The notes under the pieces are model-generated. The model was not told the origin of the DNA. It made no database searches and saw nothing but the letters and a program-made list of their open reading frames with translations. Positions 17,086-26,118 of a stretch of 64,000 nucleotides of DNA are shown one piece after another. This DNA comes from Collinsella aerofaciens (GTDB lineage Bacteria > Actinomycetota > Coriobacteriia > Coriobacteriales > Coriobacteriaceae), in NCBI RefSeq assembly GCF_015558785.1, contig NZ_JADMOP010000013.1, forward strand, positions 1 to 64,000, in the 5' to 3' direction. Made by a program: the position numbers and the translations under genes. Each line of letters begins with the position of its first letter. Position 1 is the first letter of the stretch.

Positions 17086-18012
17086 ATGAACAACATCGTA
17101 CTTGCCGTTCTGCAGGGCGTGGTCGTTATGGCCGTCGCGCCGTTCTTCTCCGGTCTCGGCCGCGTGATCCGCGCCAAGATGCACAACCGTCGCGGCCCCA
17201 GCATCATGCAGGACTACCGCGACCTGGCCAAGCTCTTTGCGCGCCCCGAGTCCCAGAGCGAGGATGCGAGCTTTGCGCTGCGCATCATGCCGCCGCTGTT
17301 CTTCGCCGTCGCCTTTATGCTCGCGATGGGTCTGCCGCTCTTTACGGCACAAAGCCCCATCCCGGTCTTTGGTGACGCCATCACCATCATGTATAGCCTG
17401 GCGCTCGCCCGCTTCTTCTTCGCCCTCTGCGGTGTGGATTCGTCCAACGCCTACGCCGGTATCGGCGGCGTCCGCGAGCTGCTCATGAGCGTGCTCATCG
17501 AGCCGTCCATGCTGCTGGCGCTGTTTGCCGCCGCCCTGGTGTGCGGCTCCACCGACATCGCCACCATGGGCCAGCACATCATGACGGGCGCCATCGACGC
17601 GCCGGTCGCTGTGATCCTCGCCGGCATCGCCTTTGCGATTGCCTGCTACATGGAACTCGGCAAGCTGCCGTTTGATCAGGCCGAGGCCGAGCAGGAGCTC
17701 CAGGAAGGTCCGCTCGCTGAGCTTTCCGGCCCGTCGCTTGCGATGGCCAAGCTCGCCATGTCCATGAAGCAGGTCCTGGTCGTCGCCTGGTTCTGCGCGA
17801 TCTTCGTCCCCTGGGGCGAGCCCGCGGCCGTGGGTATCGCGGCCGTTCTGGGCGCGGTCATCTTCCTTGTTAAGTGCCTGATCGACTTTGTCGTATGCGG
17901 CGTGATCGAGAACTCCTGCTCGCGCTCGCGTTTTAAGGTGCTTGGCAATCAGACCTGGGCCGTCGTGGGCATCGCCGTTCTGGCGTTTGTCTTCGTGGTC
18001 GTCGGCGTGTAG
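17086..18012 (+). CDS. hyfC: Hydrogenase-4 membrane subunit C (NuoH-like)
   Basis: This 308-residue integral membrane protein of the NuoH/HycD family has about eight segments. The signature GRVIRAKMHNRRGPSIMQDYRDLAKL near residues 25-50 and the acidic loop ELGKLPFDQAEAEQELQEGPLAEL are characteristic. It anchors the soluble hydrogenase arm and may form the entrance of the ion path. It lies 12 bases after hyfB, with a GGAGGGGAG ribosome site. Confidence 0.93.
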   Translation: MNNIVLAVLQGVVVMAVAPFFSGLGRVIRAKMHNRRGPSIMQDYRDLAKLFARPESQSEDASFALRIMPPLFFAVAFMLAMGLPLFTAQSPIPVFGDAITIMYSLALARFFFALCGVDSSNAYAGIGGVRELLMSVLIEPSMLLALFAAALVCGSTDIATMGQHIMTGAIDAPVAVILAGIAFAIACYMELGKLPFDQAEAEQELQEGPLAELSGPSLAMAKLAMSMKQVLVVAWFCAIFVPWGEPAAVGIAAVLGAVIFLVKCLIDFVVCGVIENSCSRSRFKVLGNQTWAVVGIAVLAFVFVVVGV

Positions 18013-18027
18013 GAGAAGGGAGAAACA

Positions 18028-19485
18028 ATGTCATTTGCAGTCAGTCTGTCCCTTCTCGGCTTGGTCGCTATCGCGGCCCCGATGGTGGCCTCGGTGCTCG
18101 TCGCCCTGTTCCCCCGTCCGTACGCCAAGTGGTTCAGCGTTTTGGGTGCCGCCGTCTCGACGGTCTGCACCATCGCCCTCGCCGCGAATTTCGCTGGCGC
18201 CGGCATGCCCGACACGCAGGTCCCCCTGATCTCGTTTGGGCAGACCCTCGTCATGGGATTCACCTTCGATCGCATGAGCACGCTGCTCGCGCCCGCCTTT
18301 GTGGGTATCGGCCTGCTTGTCGTGATCTATTCGATTCCCTATATGAGCGAGAATAACCGTGAGCATCCCGACGCACCGCGTCGTCGCTTCTACGCGTACC
18401 TCGCGACCTTCATCGGCGCCATGGCCGGTCTTGTGTACAGCTCGACCCTTTTGGGCCAGCTCGTGTTCTTTGAGATCACGGGTGCGTGCTCTTGGGGCCT
18501 CATTAGCTACTACATGACGCCTACGGCCAAGAAGGCCGGCATGAAGGCTCTGATCATTACGCATATCGGTGCGCTTGGCCTGTATCTGGGCGCCGCCATC
18601 GTGTTTGCCCATACCGGTACCTTCGCCATTACCGCGATTGCCGGCCTCGACGCCAAGCTCAAGGCTATCGTTCTTTTGCTCGTGCTGTTTGCGGCCTGGG
18701 CCAAGTCCGCACAGGTTCCCATGTACATGTGGCTGCCTTCGGCCATGGAGGCGCCGACGCCTGTTTCGGCCTACCTGCATGGCGCCTCGATGGTTAAGGT
18801 CGGCGTGTGCGTGTTCGCGCGTGCACTCGTCTCTGCCGGCGAGATCCCCGAGATCGTGGGTTGGGTCGCCATTATCGACGCCATGGTCACCATGCTCTTT
18901 GGCTTCCTTATGTACCTGCCGCAAAAGGACATGAAGCGTCTGCTGGCCTTTTCCACGATCGCCCAGCTCTCCTATGTGTTCTTTGGTCTGGGCCTTTCGG
19001 TCTTTGGCAGCCAGCTGGCCTTCGATGGCGCCGTCTGCCACATCTTTAACCACGCTTTCGCCAAGACGCTGTTCTTCCTGATCGCCAGTTCGTTCTCCTT
19101 TACGCTCGGCACGCGTATGCTGCCCAAGCTTCGCGGCATCGTAAAGAAGTACCCGATCTCGGGCGTGGGCTTCGGTGTCGCCGCGCTCGCTATTGCCGGC
19201 GTGCCGCCCATGAACACGTTCTTCTCGAAGTTCCAGATTATCGCCGGCGGCTTCTCTGTGGGTGCCGGCAACGTCGCGATCCTGGTGCTCGTGTGCATCA
19301 TGGTCGCCGAGACCGTCGCCACCTTCGCCTGGTTCCTCAAGTGGATGGGCTATTGCCTGCCCGGCGAGCCGAGCGACGAGGTCGCTGCGGGAGCCCCGCT
19401 TCCCCGCGCGATGGCGTTCGTGTTCATCGTGCTCATCATCATGGTCATCGTCAGCGGCCCGCTTTCGGCCAGCTGGATCGGTTAG
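18028..19485 (+). CDS. hyfD: Hydrogenase-4 membrane subunit D (antiporter-like)
   Basis: This 485-residue antiporter-like protein of the NuoL/M/N family has about 14 membrane segments. Recognisable motifs are FFEITGACSWGLISYYMT, WAKSAQVPMYMWLPSAMEAPTPVSAYLHGASMVK and a conserved HIFNHAFAKTLFF. HyfD is present in the FHL-2 type and absent from the simpler FHL-1 (Hyc), so it helps to class this locus. It is 15 bases after hyfC. Confidence 0.9.
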   Translation: MSFAVSLSLLGLVAIAAPMVASVLVALFPRPYAKWFSVLGAAVSTVCTIALAANFAGAGMPDTQVPLISFGQTLVMGFTFDRMSTLLAPAFVGIGLLVVIYSIPYMSENNREHPDAPRRRFYAYLATFIGAMAGLVYSSTLLGQLVFFEITGACSWGLISYYMTPTAKKAGMKALIITHIGALGLYLGAAIVFAHTGTFAITAIAGLDAKLKAIVLLLVLFAAWAKSAQVPMYMWLPSAMEAPTPVSAYLHGASMVKVGVCVFARALVSAGEIPEIVGWVAIIDAMVTMLFGFLMYLPQKDMKRLLAFSTIAQLSYVFFGLGLSVFGSQLAFDGAVCHIFNHAFAKTLFFLIASSFSFTLGTRMLPKLRGIVKKYPISGVGFGVAALAIAGVPPMNTFFSKFQIIAGGFSVGAGNVAILVLVCIMVAETVATFAWFLKWMGYCLPGEPSDEVAAGAPLPRAMAFVFIVLIIMVIVSGPLSASWIG

Positions 19486-19498
19486 GAGGTAGAACGAC

Positions 19499-20152
19499 AT
19501 GGGTTATTCGATCGTCAACATCCTTGGCGGCCTTCTGATCGTCACGTCCACCATGGTGGTCGTCTCCAAGAACATCAAGCACGCCATTCGCTGGTATGCG
19601 GTGCAGTCGCTGGTGCTCGTGGGACTGCTCGCTACGCTCGGTGCTACTACCGGTGCGCAGGAGCTGCTTATGTGGGCCGGATCTGCCTTTATCACTAAGG
19701 TCGTCCTGGTCCCTTACATCCTCAACCGCGCATACAAGAAGATGGGCGAGCCGAGCGACGCATCGCTCAAGGCCGGCCTTAAGCCCGCGTGGGCCATCTG
19801 CATCATCGCCGTCGAGGTCGCGATCTGCTTTGCCGTTGTGACGCAGATCAGCCTGCCCACGGCCGAGGTCGCAACGCCTGCGCTCGCTATTAGCTTCGCT
19901 CACTTCTTCGTGGGCCTCACCTGCATCATCTCGCAGCGCAACATCATGAAGCAGATCTTTGGATACTGCCTTATGGAAAACGGCAGCCACGTGACGCTCG
20001 CGCTTTTGGCCCCCACCGCTCCCGAGATCATCGAGATCGGTATCGTCACCGACGCCATCTTTGCCGTCATCATCATGTCCATCGTCGTGCGTCGCATTTG
20101 GGACGACTCCCACTCGCTCGATGCGCGCGACCTGTCCGAGCTGAGGGGGTAG
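19499..20152 (+). CDS. hyfE: Hydrogenase-4 membrane subunit E
   Basis: This 217-residue membrane protein is about the length of E. coli HyfE (216). It has several hydrophobic segments, a central KMGEPSDASLKAGLKPAW loop and a C-terminal region with NuoK-like features (FFVGLTCIISQRNIMKQIFGYCLMENG). It probably contributes to the ion-conducting membrane arm. The ATG is 13 bases after hyfD, behind TTAGGAGG. Confidence 0.88.
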   Translation: MGYSIVNILGGLLIVTSTMVVVSKNIKHAIRWYAVQSLVLVGLLATLGATTGAQELLMWAGSAFITKVVLVPYILNRAYKKMGEPSDASLKAGLKPAWAICIIAVEVAICFAVVTQISLPTAEVATPALAISFAHFFVGLTCIISQRNIMKQIFGYCLMENGSHVTLALLAPTAPEIIEIGIVTDAIFAVIIMSIVVRRIWDDSHSLDARDLSELRG

Positions 20153-20155
20153 TCC

Positions 20156-21715
20156 ATGGAAACGTTGATTCTCGCCCTGCTCGCGACTCCTTTGGTGTTC
20201 TCGCTGGTCATGGCGTTTTTGCCCAAGAACACGTCCTATAACGTGTTTGCCGGTCTCAACCTGGTCTCCGTCGCAGCCGTCCTGGTGCTGTCGATTATGA
20301 CGGCCGGCGACGTCCTTATGAGCGGCGAAACCGCGAGCGCTCTTGGCCTGTGGTTCCACCTCGATTCGCTGGGCGCCATCTTTGTGCTGCTCATCGGCTT
20401 TATCGGTTTTCTTACGGGGCTGTTCTCGCTGCCCTATGTAAAGGCCGATATCGAGGAGGGCTCCATGCCCGCCGAGCGCGCCAAGCAGTATTTTGCGCTG
20501 TTTAGCCTGTTTGTGTTCACCATGCTGCTCGCGTGCCTGTCCAACAACATGATCCTCACGTGGGCCGCCGTGGAGGCAACCACGCTTTCCACTGTGTTCC
20601 TGGTGGGTATCTACAAGACCAAGACGGCCCTCGAGGCTTCTTGGAAGTATGCGATGGTCTGTACCGCCGGCGTGGCATTTGGCCTGTTCGGTACGCTGCT
20701 GATCTACGCCAACGCCGCCGACGTGATTCCCAACGCCCACGAGGCCGCATTCCTGTCGTGCGTGCTGCCGTATGCCGACCAGTTCGACCCGACGCTCATG
20801 CGCCTCGCCTTTGCGTTTATCGTGATCGGCTTTGGCACCAAGGCTGGCCTGTTCCCCATGCACACTTGGCTGCCCGATGCCCACTCTCAGGCTCCGAGTC
20901 CTGTCTCGGCCCTGCTCTCGGGTGTTCTGCTTAAGTGTGCCATGCTTGTGATCATGCGCTTCTACGGCTTTACCATCCAGGCCGTGGGTGCCGAGTATCC
21001 GCAACTTCTGCTGTTGATCGTCGGCACGCTGTCCATTTTGGTGGCGGCACTCTCGATGTTTCGCCAGGACGACCTCAAGCGCCGCTTTGCGTACTCGTCT
21101 GTGGAGAACGTGGGCGTTATCGCCCTGTGCCTGGGTATCGGTGGCCCGCTGGGTATCGCCGCGGCCCTGCTGCACTGCGTGTTCCACGGCTTTACCAAGA
21201 CGCTTGCCTTCTGCGTGTCCGGCAACATCCAGCACGCCTTTGGCACGCGTAGCCTGGCCAAGATCCAGGGCGTCGTCGAGGTTGCGCCCGCAACCGCCGC
21301 GCTCGCCATCCTGGCGCTGCTCGGCCTTGCCGCCTTCCCGCCCTTTGGCATGTTCATCTCTGAGTTCCTGACTTTTGTCGCCGGTGTTACCGCCGGTCCC
21401 ATGTGGCTGGTCGTCGTGGTCGCCCTCGGTCTTACCGTGGCCATCTCCGCGCTCACCCGTATCGCACTCAAGTCGGTATTCGGCCATGCGCCCCAGGGCA
21501 TGGGCAAGCATGAGGCCCCGGCGCTCATGCTTATCCCCGAAATCATCCTGGCTGTCATGATCTTGTGGTTTGGCATTGCCACCCCGCTGCCCCTCGTGCA
21601 CGGTGTGGAGACCGCTACTGGCATCGTGCTCGAGCAGAGCACCGAGGAACTTCACGCGACGCCGATGTACCGCGCTGTGTTCGGTACCGAGACCGCTCAG
21701 AGCGAGGTGGAGTAA
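20156..21715 (+). CDS. hyfF: Hydrogenase-4 membrane subunit F (antiporter-like)
   Basis: This 519-residue antiporter-like protein is the third of its kind in the operon. It contains WAAVEATTLSTVFLVGIY, the channel motif GFGTKAGLFPMHTWLPDAHSQAPSPVSALLSG and HCVFHGFTKTLAF. E. coli HyfF is 526 residues. It starts 3 bases after hyfE, behind GAGGGGG. Confidence 0.92.
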   Translation: METLILALLATPLVFSLVMAFLPKNTSYNVFAGLNLVSVAAVLVLSIMTAGDVLMSGETASALGLWFHLDSLGAIFVLLIGFIGFLTGLFSLPYVKADIEEGSMPAERAKQYFALFSLFVFTMLLACLSNNMILTWAAVEATTLSTVFLVGIYKTKTALEASWKYAMVCTAGVAFGLFGTLLIYANAADVIPNAHEAAFLSCVLPYADQFDPTLMRLAFAFIVIGFGTKAGLFPMHTWLPDAHSQAPSPVSALLSGVLLKCAMLVIMRFYGFTIQAVGAEYPQLLLLIVGTLSILVAALSMFRQDDLKRRFAYSSVENVGVIALCLGIGGPLGIAAALLHCVFHGFTKTLAFCVSGNIQHAFGTRSLAKIQGVVEVAPATAALAILALLGLAAFPPFGMFISEFLTFVAGVTAGPMWLVVVVALGLTVAISALTRIALKSVFGHAPQGMGKHEAPALMLIPEIILAVMILWFGIATPLPLVHGVETATGIVLEQSTEELHATPMYRAVFGTETAQSEVE

Positions 21716-21718
21716 CGA

Positions 21719-23491
21719 ATGATTGAAACTGAGAACAAGGTGTATGCCCGTCGCTGCGAGAGCCATGTCGAGGCCCTGCGCCGCGCCGTTCCGGGCTGCA
21801 TCGAGAAGGTCGAGTGGCAGTGCGAGGACCAGCTGACGATCACCGTCAAGCAGGACAAGCTGCCCGAGGCCGTCCACTACCTGTACTACGAACGCCACGG
21901 CTGGATCCCCGTGATCATCGGCAACGACGAGCGCAGCCTGTGCGGCCGTTATGCCGTGTACTACGTCATCTCCATGGAGGGGGAGGACCCCGGCTGGGTG
22001 ACCGTGCGTGCCGAGGTCGATCCCGCCAAGATGACGTTCCCGTCCGTGACGCCGTTCGTTCCCGCCTGCGTGTGGGGCGAGCGCGAGCTGCGCGATATGT
22101 TCGGCCTGATCCCCGAGGGTCTGCCCGATCGTCGTCGCCTGGTGCTGCCCGACGATTGGCCCAGCGGCCTGTACCCGCTGCGCAAGGACTCCATGGACTA
22201 CCGCTTCCGTCCCGCTCCCGCGAGCGACATGGAAAACTACGAGTTCTTGGCCGATACCAAGGGCAAGGAGACGACGCTCGTTCCCATGGGCCCGTTGCAC
22301 ATTACCTCCGACGAGCCTGGCCACTTCCGCCTGTTCGTTGAGGGCGAGACGATCGTCGACGCCGACTACCGTCTGTTCTACGTGCACCGCGGCATGGAGA
22401 AGGTTGCCGAGACGCGCCTGAACTATGACGCCGTGACGTTCCTCGCCGACCGCATCTGCGGCATCTGCGGCTGCGCCCACTCGGTGGCCTACGCCGAGGC
22501 CGTCGAGCGCGCTCAGGGCATCCATGTCCCGCCGCGCGCCCAGTACATCCGCGCCATCATGCTCGAGGTTGAGCGCCTGCACTCGCATCTGCTCAACATT
22601 GGCCTGGCGTCGCACTACACGGGCTTCGACTCCGGCTTCCAGCAGTTCTTCCGCGTCCGCGAGAAGTCCATGGACCTGGCCGAGAAGCTCTCCGGTCACC
22701 GCAAGACCTACGGCCTCAACGTGATTGGCGGCGTGCGTCGCGACATTTTGGCTGAGCAGAAGCTCTCCACGCTCACGACCATCCACCAGCTGCGCTCCGA
22801 GGTTCAGGAGCTCGTCGACGTGCTGCTCTCCACGCCCAACTTTATTGAGCGTACGAGCGGTATCGGCATCTTGGACCGCAAGATTGCACGCGACTTCTCG
22901 CCGGTCGGCCCGCTCATGCGTGGCTCGGGCTATGCCCGCGACGTGCGCTTTGACCATCCCTTCGACGGCTACGCCGATCCGGACGTCCAAAAGATGCACG
23001 CCGCCACGGCCGACACCTGCGACGCCTTCGGCCGTACCGCCGTCCGCATCCAGGAGGTCTACGATTCGATCGACATGATCGAGACCATGCTCGAGAACTG
23101 CCCGTCGGGCCCCATCCTCACCACGGATTGGGAGTACACCCCGCACAAGTACGCCATCGGCGCCACCGAGGCGCCGCGCGGCGAGGACGTGCACTGGGCC
23201 ATGCTCGGCAATAACCAGAAGTGCTACCGCTGGCGCGCCAAGGCCGCCACGTACAGCAACTGGCCGGTCCTGCGCTACATGTTCCGCGGCAACACCGTGG
23301 GCGACGCGGCGCTGATCGTCGGCTCGCTCGACCCGTGCTACTCCTGCACCGATCGCGTGACGGTGACCGATGTCGCCGCCAAGCGCGACCACGTGCTCGA
23401 CAAGGAGCAGTTCGAGAACGTCTGGCGCGACAAGTCGCCGCTTGCGGGCGAGGGCACCTTGGCCGCTCCGCTCGATGAGGAGGCGCTCTAA
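21719..23491 (+). CDS. hyfG: [NiFe] hydrogenase-4 large subunit (NuoC-NuoD fusion)
   Basis: This 590-residue catalytic subunit has an N-terminal NuoC-like domain (about 1-170) followed by the NuoD/large-subunit domain. Nickel ligands are Cys247 and Cys250 in RICGICGCAH and Cys540 and Cys543 in DPCYSCTDR. The sequence after Arg546 reads VTVTDV, matching the E. coli HycE cleavage site, so HycI should remove the last 44 residues after nickel insertion. It makes H2 from protons with electrons from formate. It is three bases after hyfF. Confidence 0.95.
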   Translation: MIETENKVYARRCESHVEALRRAVPGCIEKVEWQCEDQLTITVKQDKLPEAVHYLYYERHGWIPVIIGNDERSLCGRYAVYYVISMEGEDPGWVTVRAEVDPAKMTFPSVTPFVPACVWGERELRDMFGLIPEGLPDRRRLVLPDDWPSGLYPLRKDSMDYRFRPAPASDMENYEFLADTKGKETTLVPMGPLHITSDEPGHFRLFVEGETIVDADYRLFYVHRGMEKVAETRLNYDAVTFLADRICGICGCAHSVAYAEAVERAQGIHVPPRAQYIRAIMLEVERLHSHLLNIGLASHYTGFDSGFQQFFRVREKSMDLAEKLSGHRKTYGLNVIGGVRRDILAEQKLSTLTTIHQLRSEVQELVDVLLSTPNFIERTSGIGILDRKIARDFSPVGPLMRGSGYARDVRFDHPFDGYADPDVQKMHAATADTCDAFGRTAVRIQEVYDSIDMIETMLENCPSGPILTTDWEYTPHKYAIGATEAPRGEDVHWAMLGNNQKCYRWRAKAATYSNWPVLRYMFRGNTVGDAALIVGSLDPCYSCTDRVTVTDVAAKRDHVLDKEQFENVWRDKSPLAGEGTLAAPLDEEAL

Positions 23492-23492
23492 T

Positions 23493-24209
23493 ATGCTGAA
23501 GCTTTGGAAGGTTAACGCCAAGGCCGGCGACGCGACGGTCAAGTACCCGTTTGCGCCGTTCCCCACCAATAAGGACATGCGCGGCAAGCCCGAGCACAAT
23601 GCCGAGCTCTGCATCGCCTGCGGTGCCTGCGGCGTGGCGTGCCCGGCCGATGCCATTCGCATGGACACCGACCTTGCGGCCGATACCATTACCTGGTCGA
23701 TCGACTACGGCCGCTGCATCTTTTGCGGCCGCTGCGAGGAAGCCTGCCCCATGGAGGCCATCAAGCTCACCGAGGAGTTTGAGCTTGCCGTCATGAGCAA
23801 GGACGACCTCACCAGCAAGAGCGTCTATACGCTCGAGCACTGCTCGCGCTGCGGCAAGCCGTTTGCCCCGCACAAGGAGATCGACTACGCAAAGCGCCTG
23901 CTGCAAAAGGCCGGCGGCATGGAGGCCGAGCAGGCTGCCCGTACCGTCGGTATGTGCCAGGAGTGCAAGCGCGAGCTCGACGCCCTGCGCGCCGCCTCGG
24001 CCGTAAAGACCGGCAACGCTGCCGGCATGGCTGCCAACGAGACGCTTGCGTCCGGTGAGCCCCAGGGCCCCGGCATGGAGTATCTGGGCGGCCACGGCGT
24101 GAACCCGGAGTATATCGACCGCGAGCTCAACCCCGATGCGCCCGAGATTCCCGCCGGTCCGGCGCCGGTCGAGGGCATCATCATGGATTTTGAAACGAAG
24201 GAGGAGTAA
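23493..24209 (+). CDS. hyfH: Hydrogenase-4 subunit H (NuoI-like ferredoxin)
   Basis: This 238-residue protein has two 4Fe-4S motifs (CIACGACGVACP and CIFCGRCEEACP), typical of NuoI/HycF. After them comes an extra pair, CSRCGK and CQECK, which could bind zinc or iron, followed by a low-complexity tail. It relays electrons to the small subunit. ATG 23493 directly follows the hyfG stop; the longer upstream frame overlaps hyfG and is rejected. The tail beyond residue 160 makes it longer than HycF. Confidence 0.9.
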   Translation: MLKLWKVNAKAGDATVKYPFAPFPTNKDMRGKPEHNAELCIACGACGVACPADAIRMDTDLAADTITWSIDYGRCIFCGRCEEACPMEAIKLTEEFELAVMSKDDLTSKSVYTLEHCSRCGKPFAPHKEIDYAKRLLQKAGGMEAEQAARTVGMCQECKRELDALRAASAVKTGNAAGMAANETLASGEPQGPGMEYLGGHGVNPEYIDRELNPDAPEIPAGPAPVEGIIMDFETKEE

Positions 24210-24211
24210 CC

Positions 24212-24994
24212 ATGGCCGAACCCACGCTTTTGCCCGAGCGGCTCCAGTACCGCCCGACCAAGATCGAGCTCGACGAGAGCATCGAGAAGGCCAAGGCGAC
24301 CCTTCTTAAGAAGATCAAGCGCTCGGTGTACGTCTACCGTGTTGACTGCGGCGGCTGCAACGGCTGCGAGATCGAGATCTTCGGTTCCATCACGCCCGTC
24401 TTCGACGTCGAGCGCTTTGGCATCAAGGTCGTGCCCTCGCCCCGTCACGCCGATGTGCTGCTGTACACCGGCGCCGTAACGCGTGCCATGCGCATGCCGG
24501 CCCTGCGCGCCTTTGAGGCCGCACCCGATCCCAAGATCGTGGTGTCCTATGGCGCGTGCGGCTGCACCGGCGGCATCTTCTACGACAACTACTGCGTCTG
24601 GGGTGGCACGGACAAGATCTTGCCGGTCGATGTCTATATCCCCGGCTGCCCGCCCAGCCCCGCGCAGACCATCTACGGCTTTGCCATGGCACTTGGCCTG
24701 CTGGACCAAAAGCTCCATGCCGAGACCACGGTGGAGGCCGCCGGCGAGCAGGCCGATATCCTGCACCCCGGCGTGCCGTACAAGCTGCGCGTTGCCATCG
24801 AGCGCGAGGCTCGCGCCATGAGCGGCTACCGTTACGGCCGCGACTTGGCCAACGAGTTTATGGATACGCTCGAGGGCGCGCCCAAGGGCGATATCCGCGG
24901 TGCCATGGCGCTGCTCATCGACAAGCAGGATGATCCTCGCCGCGTTGAGGTGTACTCGGCGTTACAGGATCTGGTACTGGCCGGAGGTCGCTAG
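24212..24994 (+). CDS. hyfI: [NiFe] hydrogenase-4 small subunit (NuoB-like)
   Basis: This 260-residue subunit carries the proximal [4Fe-4S] cluster. Cysteines in CGGCNGCEIE (around residue 46), GACGCTGG and PGCPPSP match the NuoB/HycG ligand set. It sits next to HyfG and hands electrons to the nickel site. The start is two bases after hyfH, with AAGGAGGAG overlapping the previous stop. Confidence 0.94.
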   Translation: MAEPTLLPERLQYRPTKIELDESIEKAKATLLKKIKRSVYVYRVDCGGCNGCEIEIFGSITPVFDVERFGIKVVPSPRHADVLLYTGAVTRAMRMPALRAFEAAPDPKIVVSYGACGCTGGIFYDNYCVWGGTDKILPVDVYIPGCPPSPAQTIYGFAMALGLLDQKLHAETTVEAAGEQADILHPGVPYKLRVAIEREARAMSGYRYGRDLANEFMDTLEGAPKGDIRGAMALLIDKQDDPRRVEVYSALQDLVLAGGR

Positions 24995-25576
24995 ATGGAG
25001 CTCACGGACCGCTCTGGTTACTTTGCGGGCCCCGGCATGCTCGGCGGCTCTTTTGGCGATGCCTCGCGCGCAAGCGACGAGGCCGCCGAGGGCGTCGCCG
25101 ACCCCTGCCTGGGCCATACGCCCGACCAGGTGGTCTTCTATGAGCTCACGCGTAAGTTTGTGGAGACCGAGGAAGACGTTCCCCAGGAGGCCTGCGACGT
25201 GCTGTACTACACGCTCGCCGTGGGCCACCACACCGGTGTGCTCGACTGCTTTGAGCCGCGCCTGTCGGTGCCGGTGAACGTGTTCTATACGCTTATCGAC
25301 GCGCTGCCGGAGGGGGAGGCCAAGACCAAGTTCGAGGCCATCCGCTCCTTTGGCGAGTGCCAGCTTGACAAGGCGGCGGTGCCGTCGCTGCTCGAGGCCT
25401 GTGACACGCTGCTCGACGATCGCGGTTTTCGCGGTTCGGCCAAGGCCGGCATCTCGGTGTTCGATGACGACTTTGGCCTGCATGCCCAGCAGGTTGCGTT
25501 CTTAATGAAGTTTCGCGATCTGGTTGAGCGCGTGCGCGATGTGTCGGGCGTGTATCTGACGGGGAGGTTGCAGTAA
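24995..25576 (+). CDS. hycH: Formate hydrogenlyase maturation protein HycH/HyfJ
   Basis: This 193-residue protein resembles HycH: the blocks VVFYELTRKFVETEEDVPQ, VLYYTLAVGHHTGVLDCF and SLLEACDTLLDDRGFRGSAKAGI fit the family. HycH is needed to mature the large subunit, but its mechanism is unknown. It begins immediately after the hyfI stop, and its own stop shares a base with the next start. Confidence 0.85.
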   Translation: MELTDRSGYFAGPGMLGGSFGDASRASDEAAEGVADPCLGHTPDQVVFYELTRKFVETEEDVPQEACDVLYYTLAVGHHTGVLDCFEPRLSVPVNVFYTLIDALPEGEAKTKFEAIRSFGECQLDKAAVPSLLEACDTLLDDRGFRGSAKAGISVFDDDFGLHAQQVAFLMKFRDLVERVRDVSGVYLTGRLQ

Positions 25577-26079
25577 TGGGTCGCGTTGTGGATGGCCGTG
25601 TGAACGACGCCCCGTTTGCGGGCATTGTGCTCACGGCGGGAAGCGTGCTGCGCGCCGACGATGCCGCTGGCCCCGTGCTCTCCAAAAAGATGGAGGACAC
25701 GCCCATCGCCGGTTGGTACACCATCGACGGCGGGCAAACGCCCGAGGATGACATCATCGAGGTCAAGCGCGAGCGTCCGCCGCGTTTGGTTTTGGTCGAT
25801 GCCGCCGACATGGCGCTGCCCGTCGGCGCCATCCGCTTGCTCGACAAACGTGACGTGGCCCGCAAGTCGATGTTCACCACGCATTCGCTCCCTTTGTCGA
25901 TTCTGATCGAGGAAATCGAGCAATCGTGCGAAGATATCGTCTTCATAGGGATTCAGCCGGGCGATACGGAGTTTTACAACCCTATGTCCCCGGAGGTCTT
26001 TGACGCCGTCGACGCCGTGTACGACGCCGTAGCCGCCAACGACTTTTCCCACTTTGTCCGCTTGGGACAAGAGCAATAG
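25576..26079 (+). CDS. hycI: Hydrogenase maturation endopeptidase HycI
   Basis: This 167-residue protein is of the HycI/HybD peptidase type. The metal-site region is GSVLRADDAAGP (usual form GNxLxxDDGxG), followed by LVLVDAADMALPVGAIRLL and FIGIQPGDTEFYNPMSPEV. It would cleave HyfG after Arg546 once nickel is in place. Overlap with hycH by one base (TAATG) supports the start and coupling. Confidence 0.9.
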   Translation: MGRVVDGRVNDAPFAGIVLTAGSVLRADDAAGPVLSKKMEDTPIAGWYTIDGGQTPEDDIIEVKRERPPRLVLVDAADMALPVGAIRLLDKRDVARKSMFTTHSLPLSILIEEIEQSCEDIVFIGIQPGDTEFYNPMSPEVFDAVDAVYDAVAANDFSHFVRLGQEQ

Positions 26080-26118
26080 GAGCGCTTGTCCCTGCTGATT
26101 AGGAAAGAAGTGATTGAC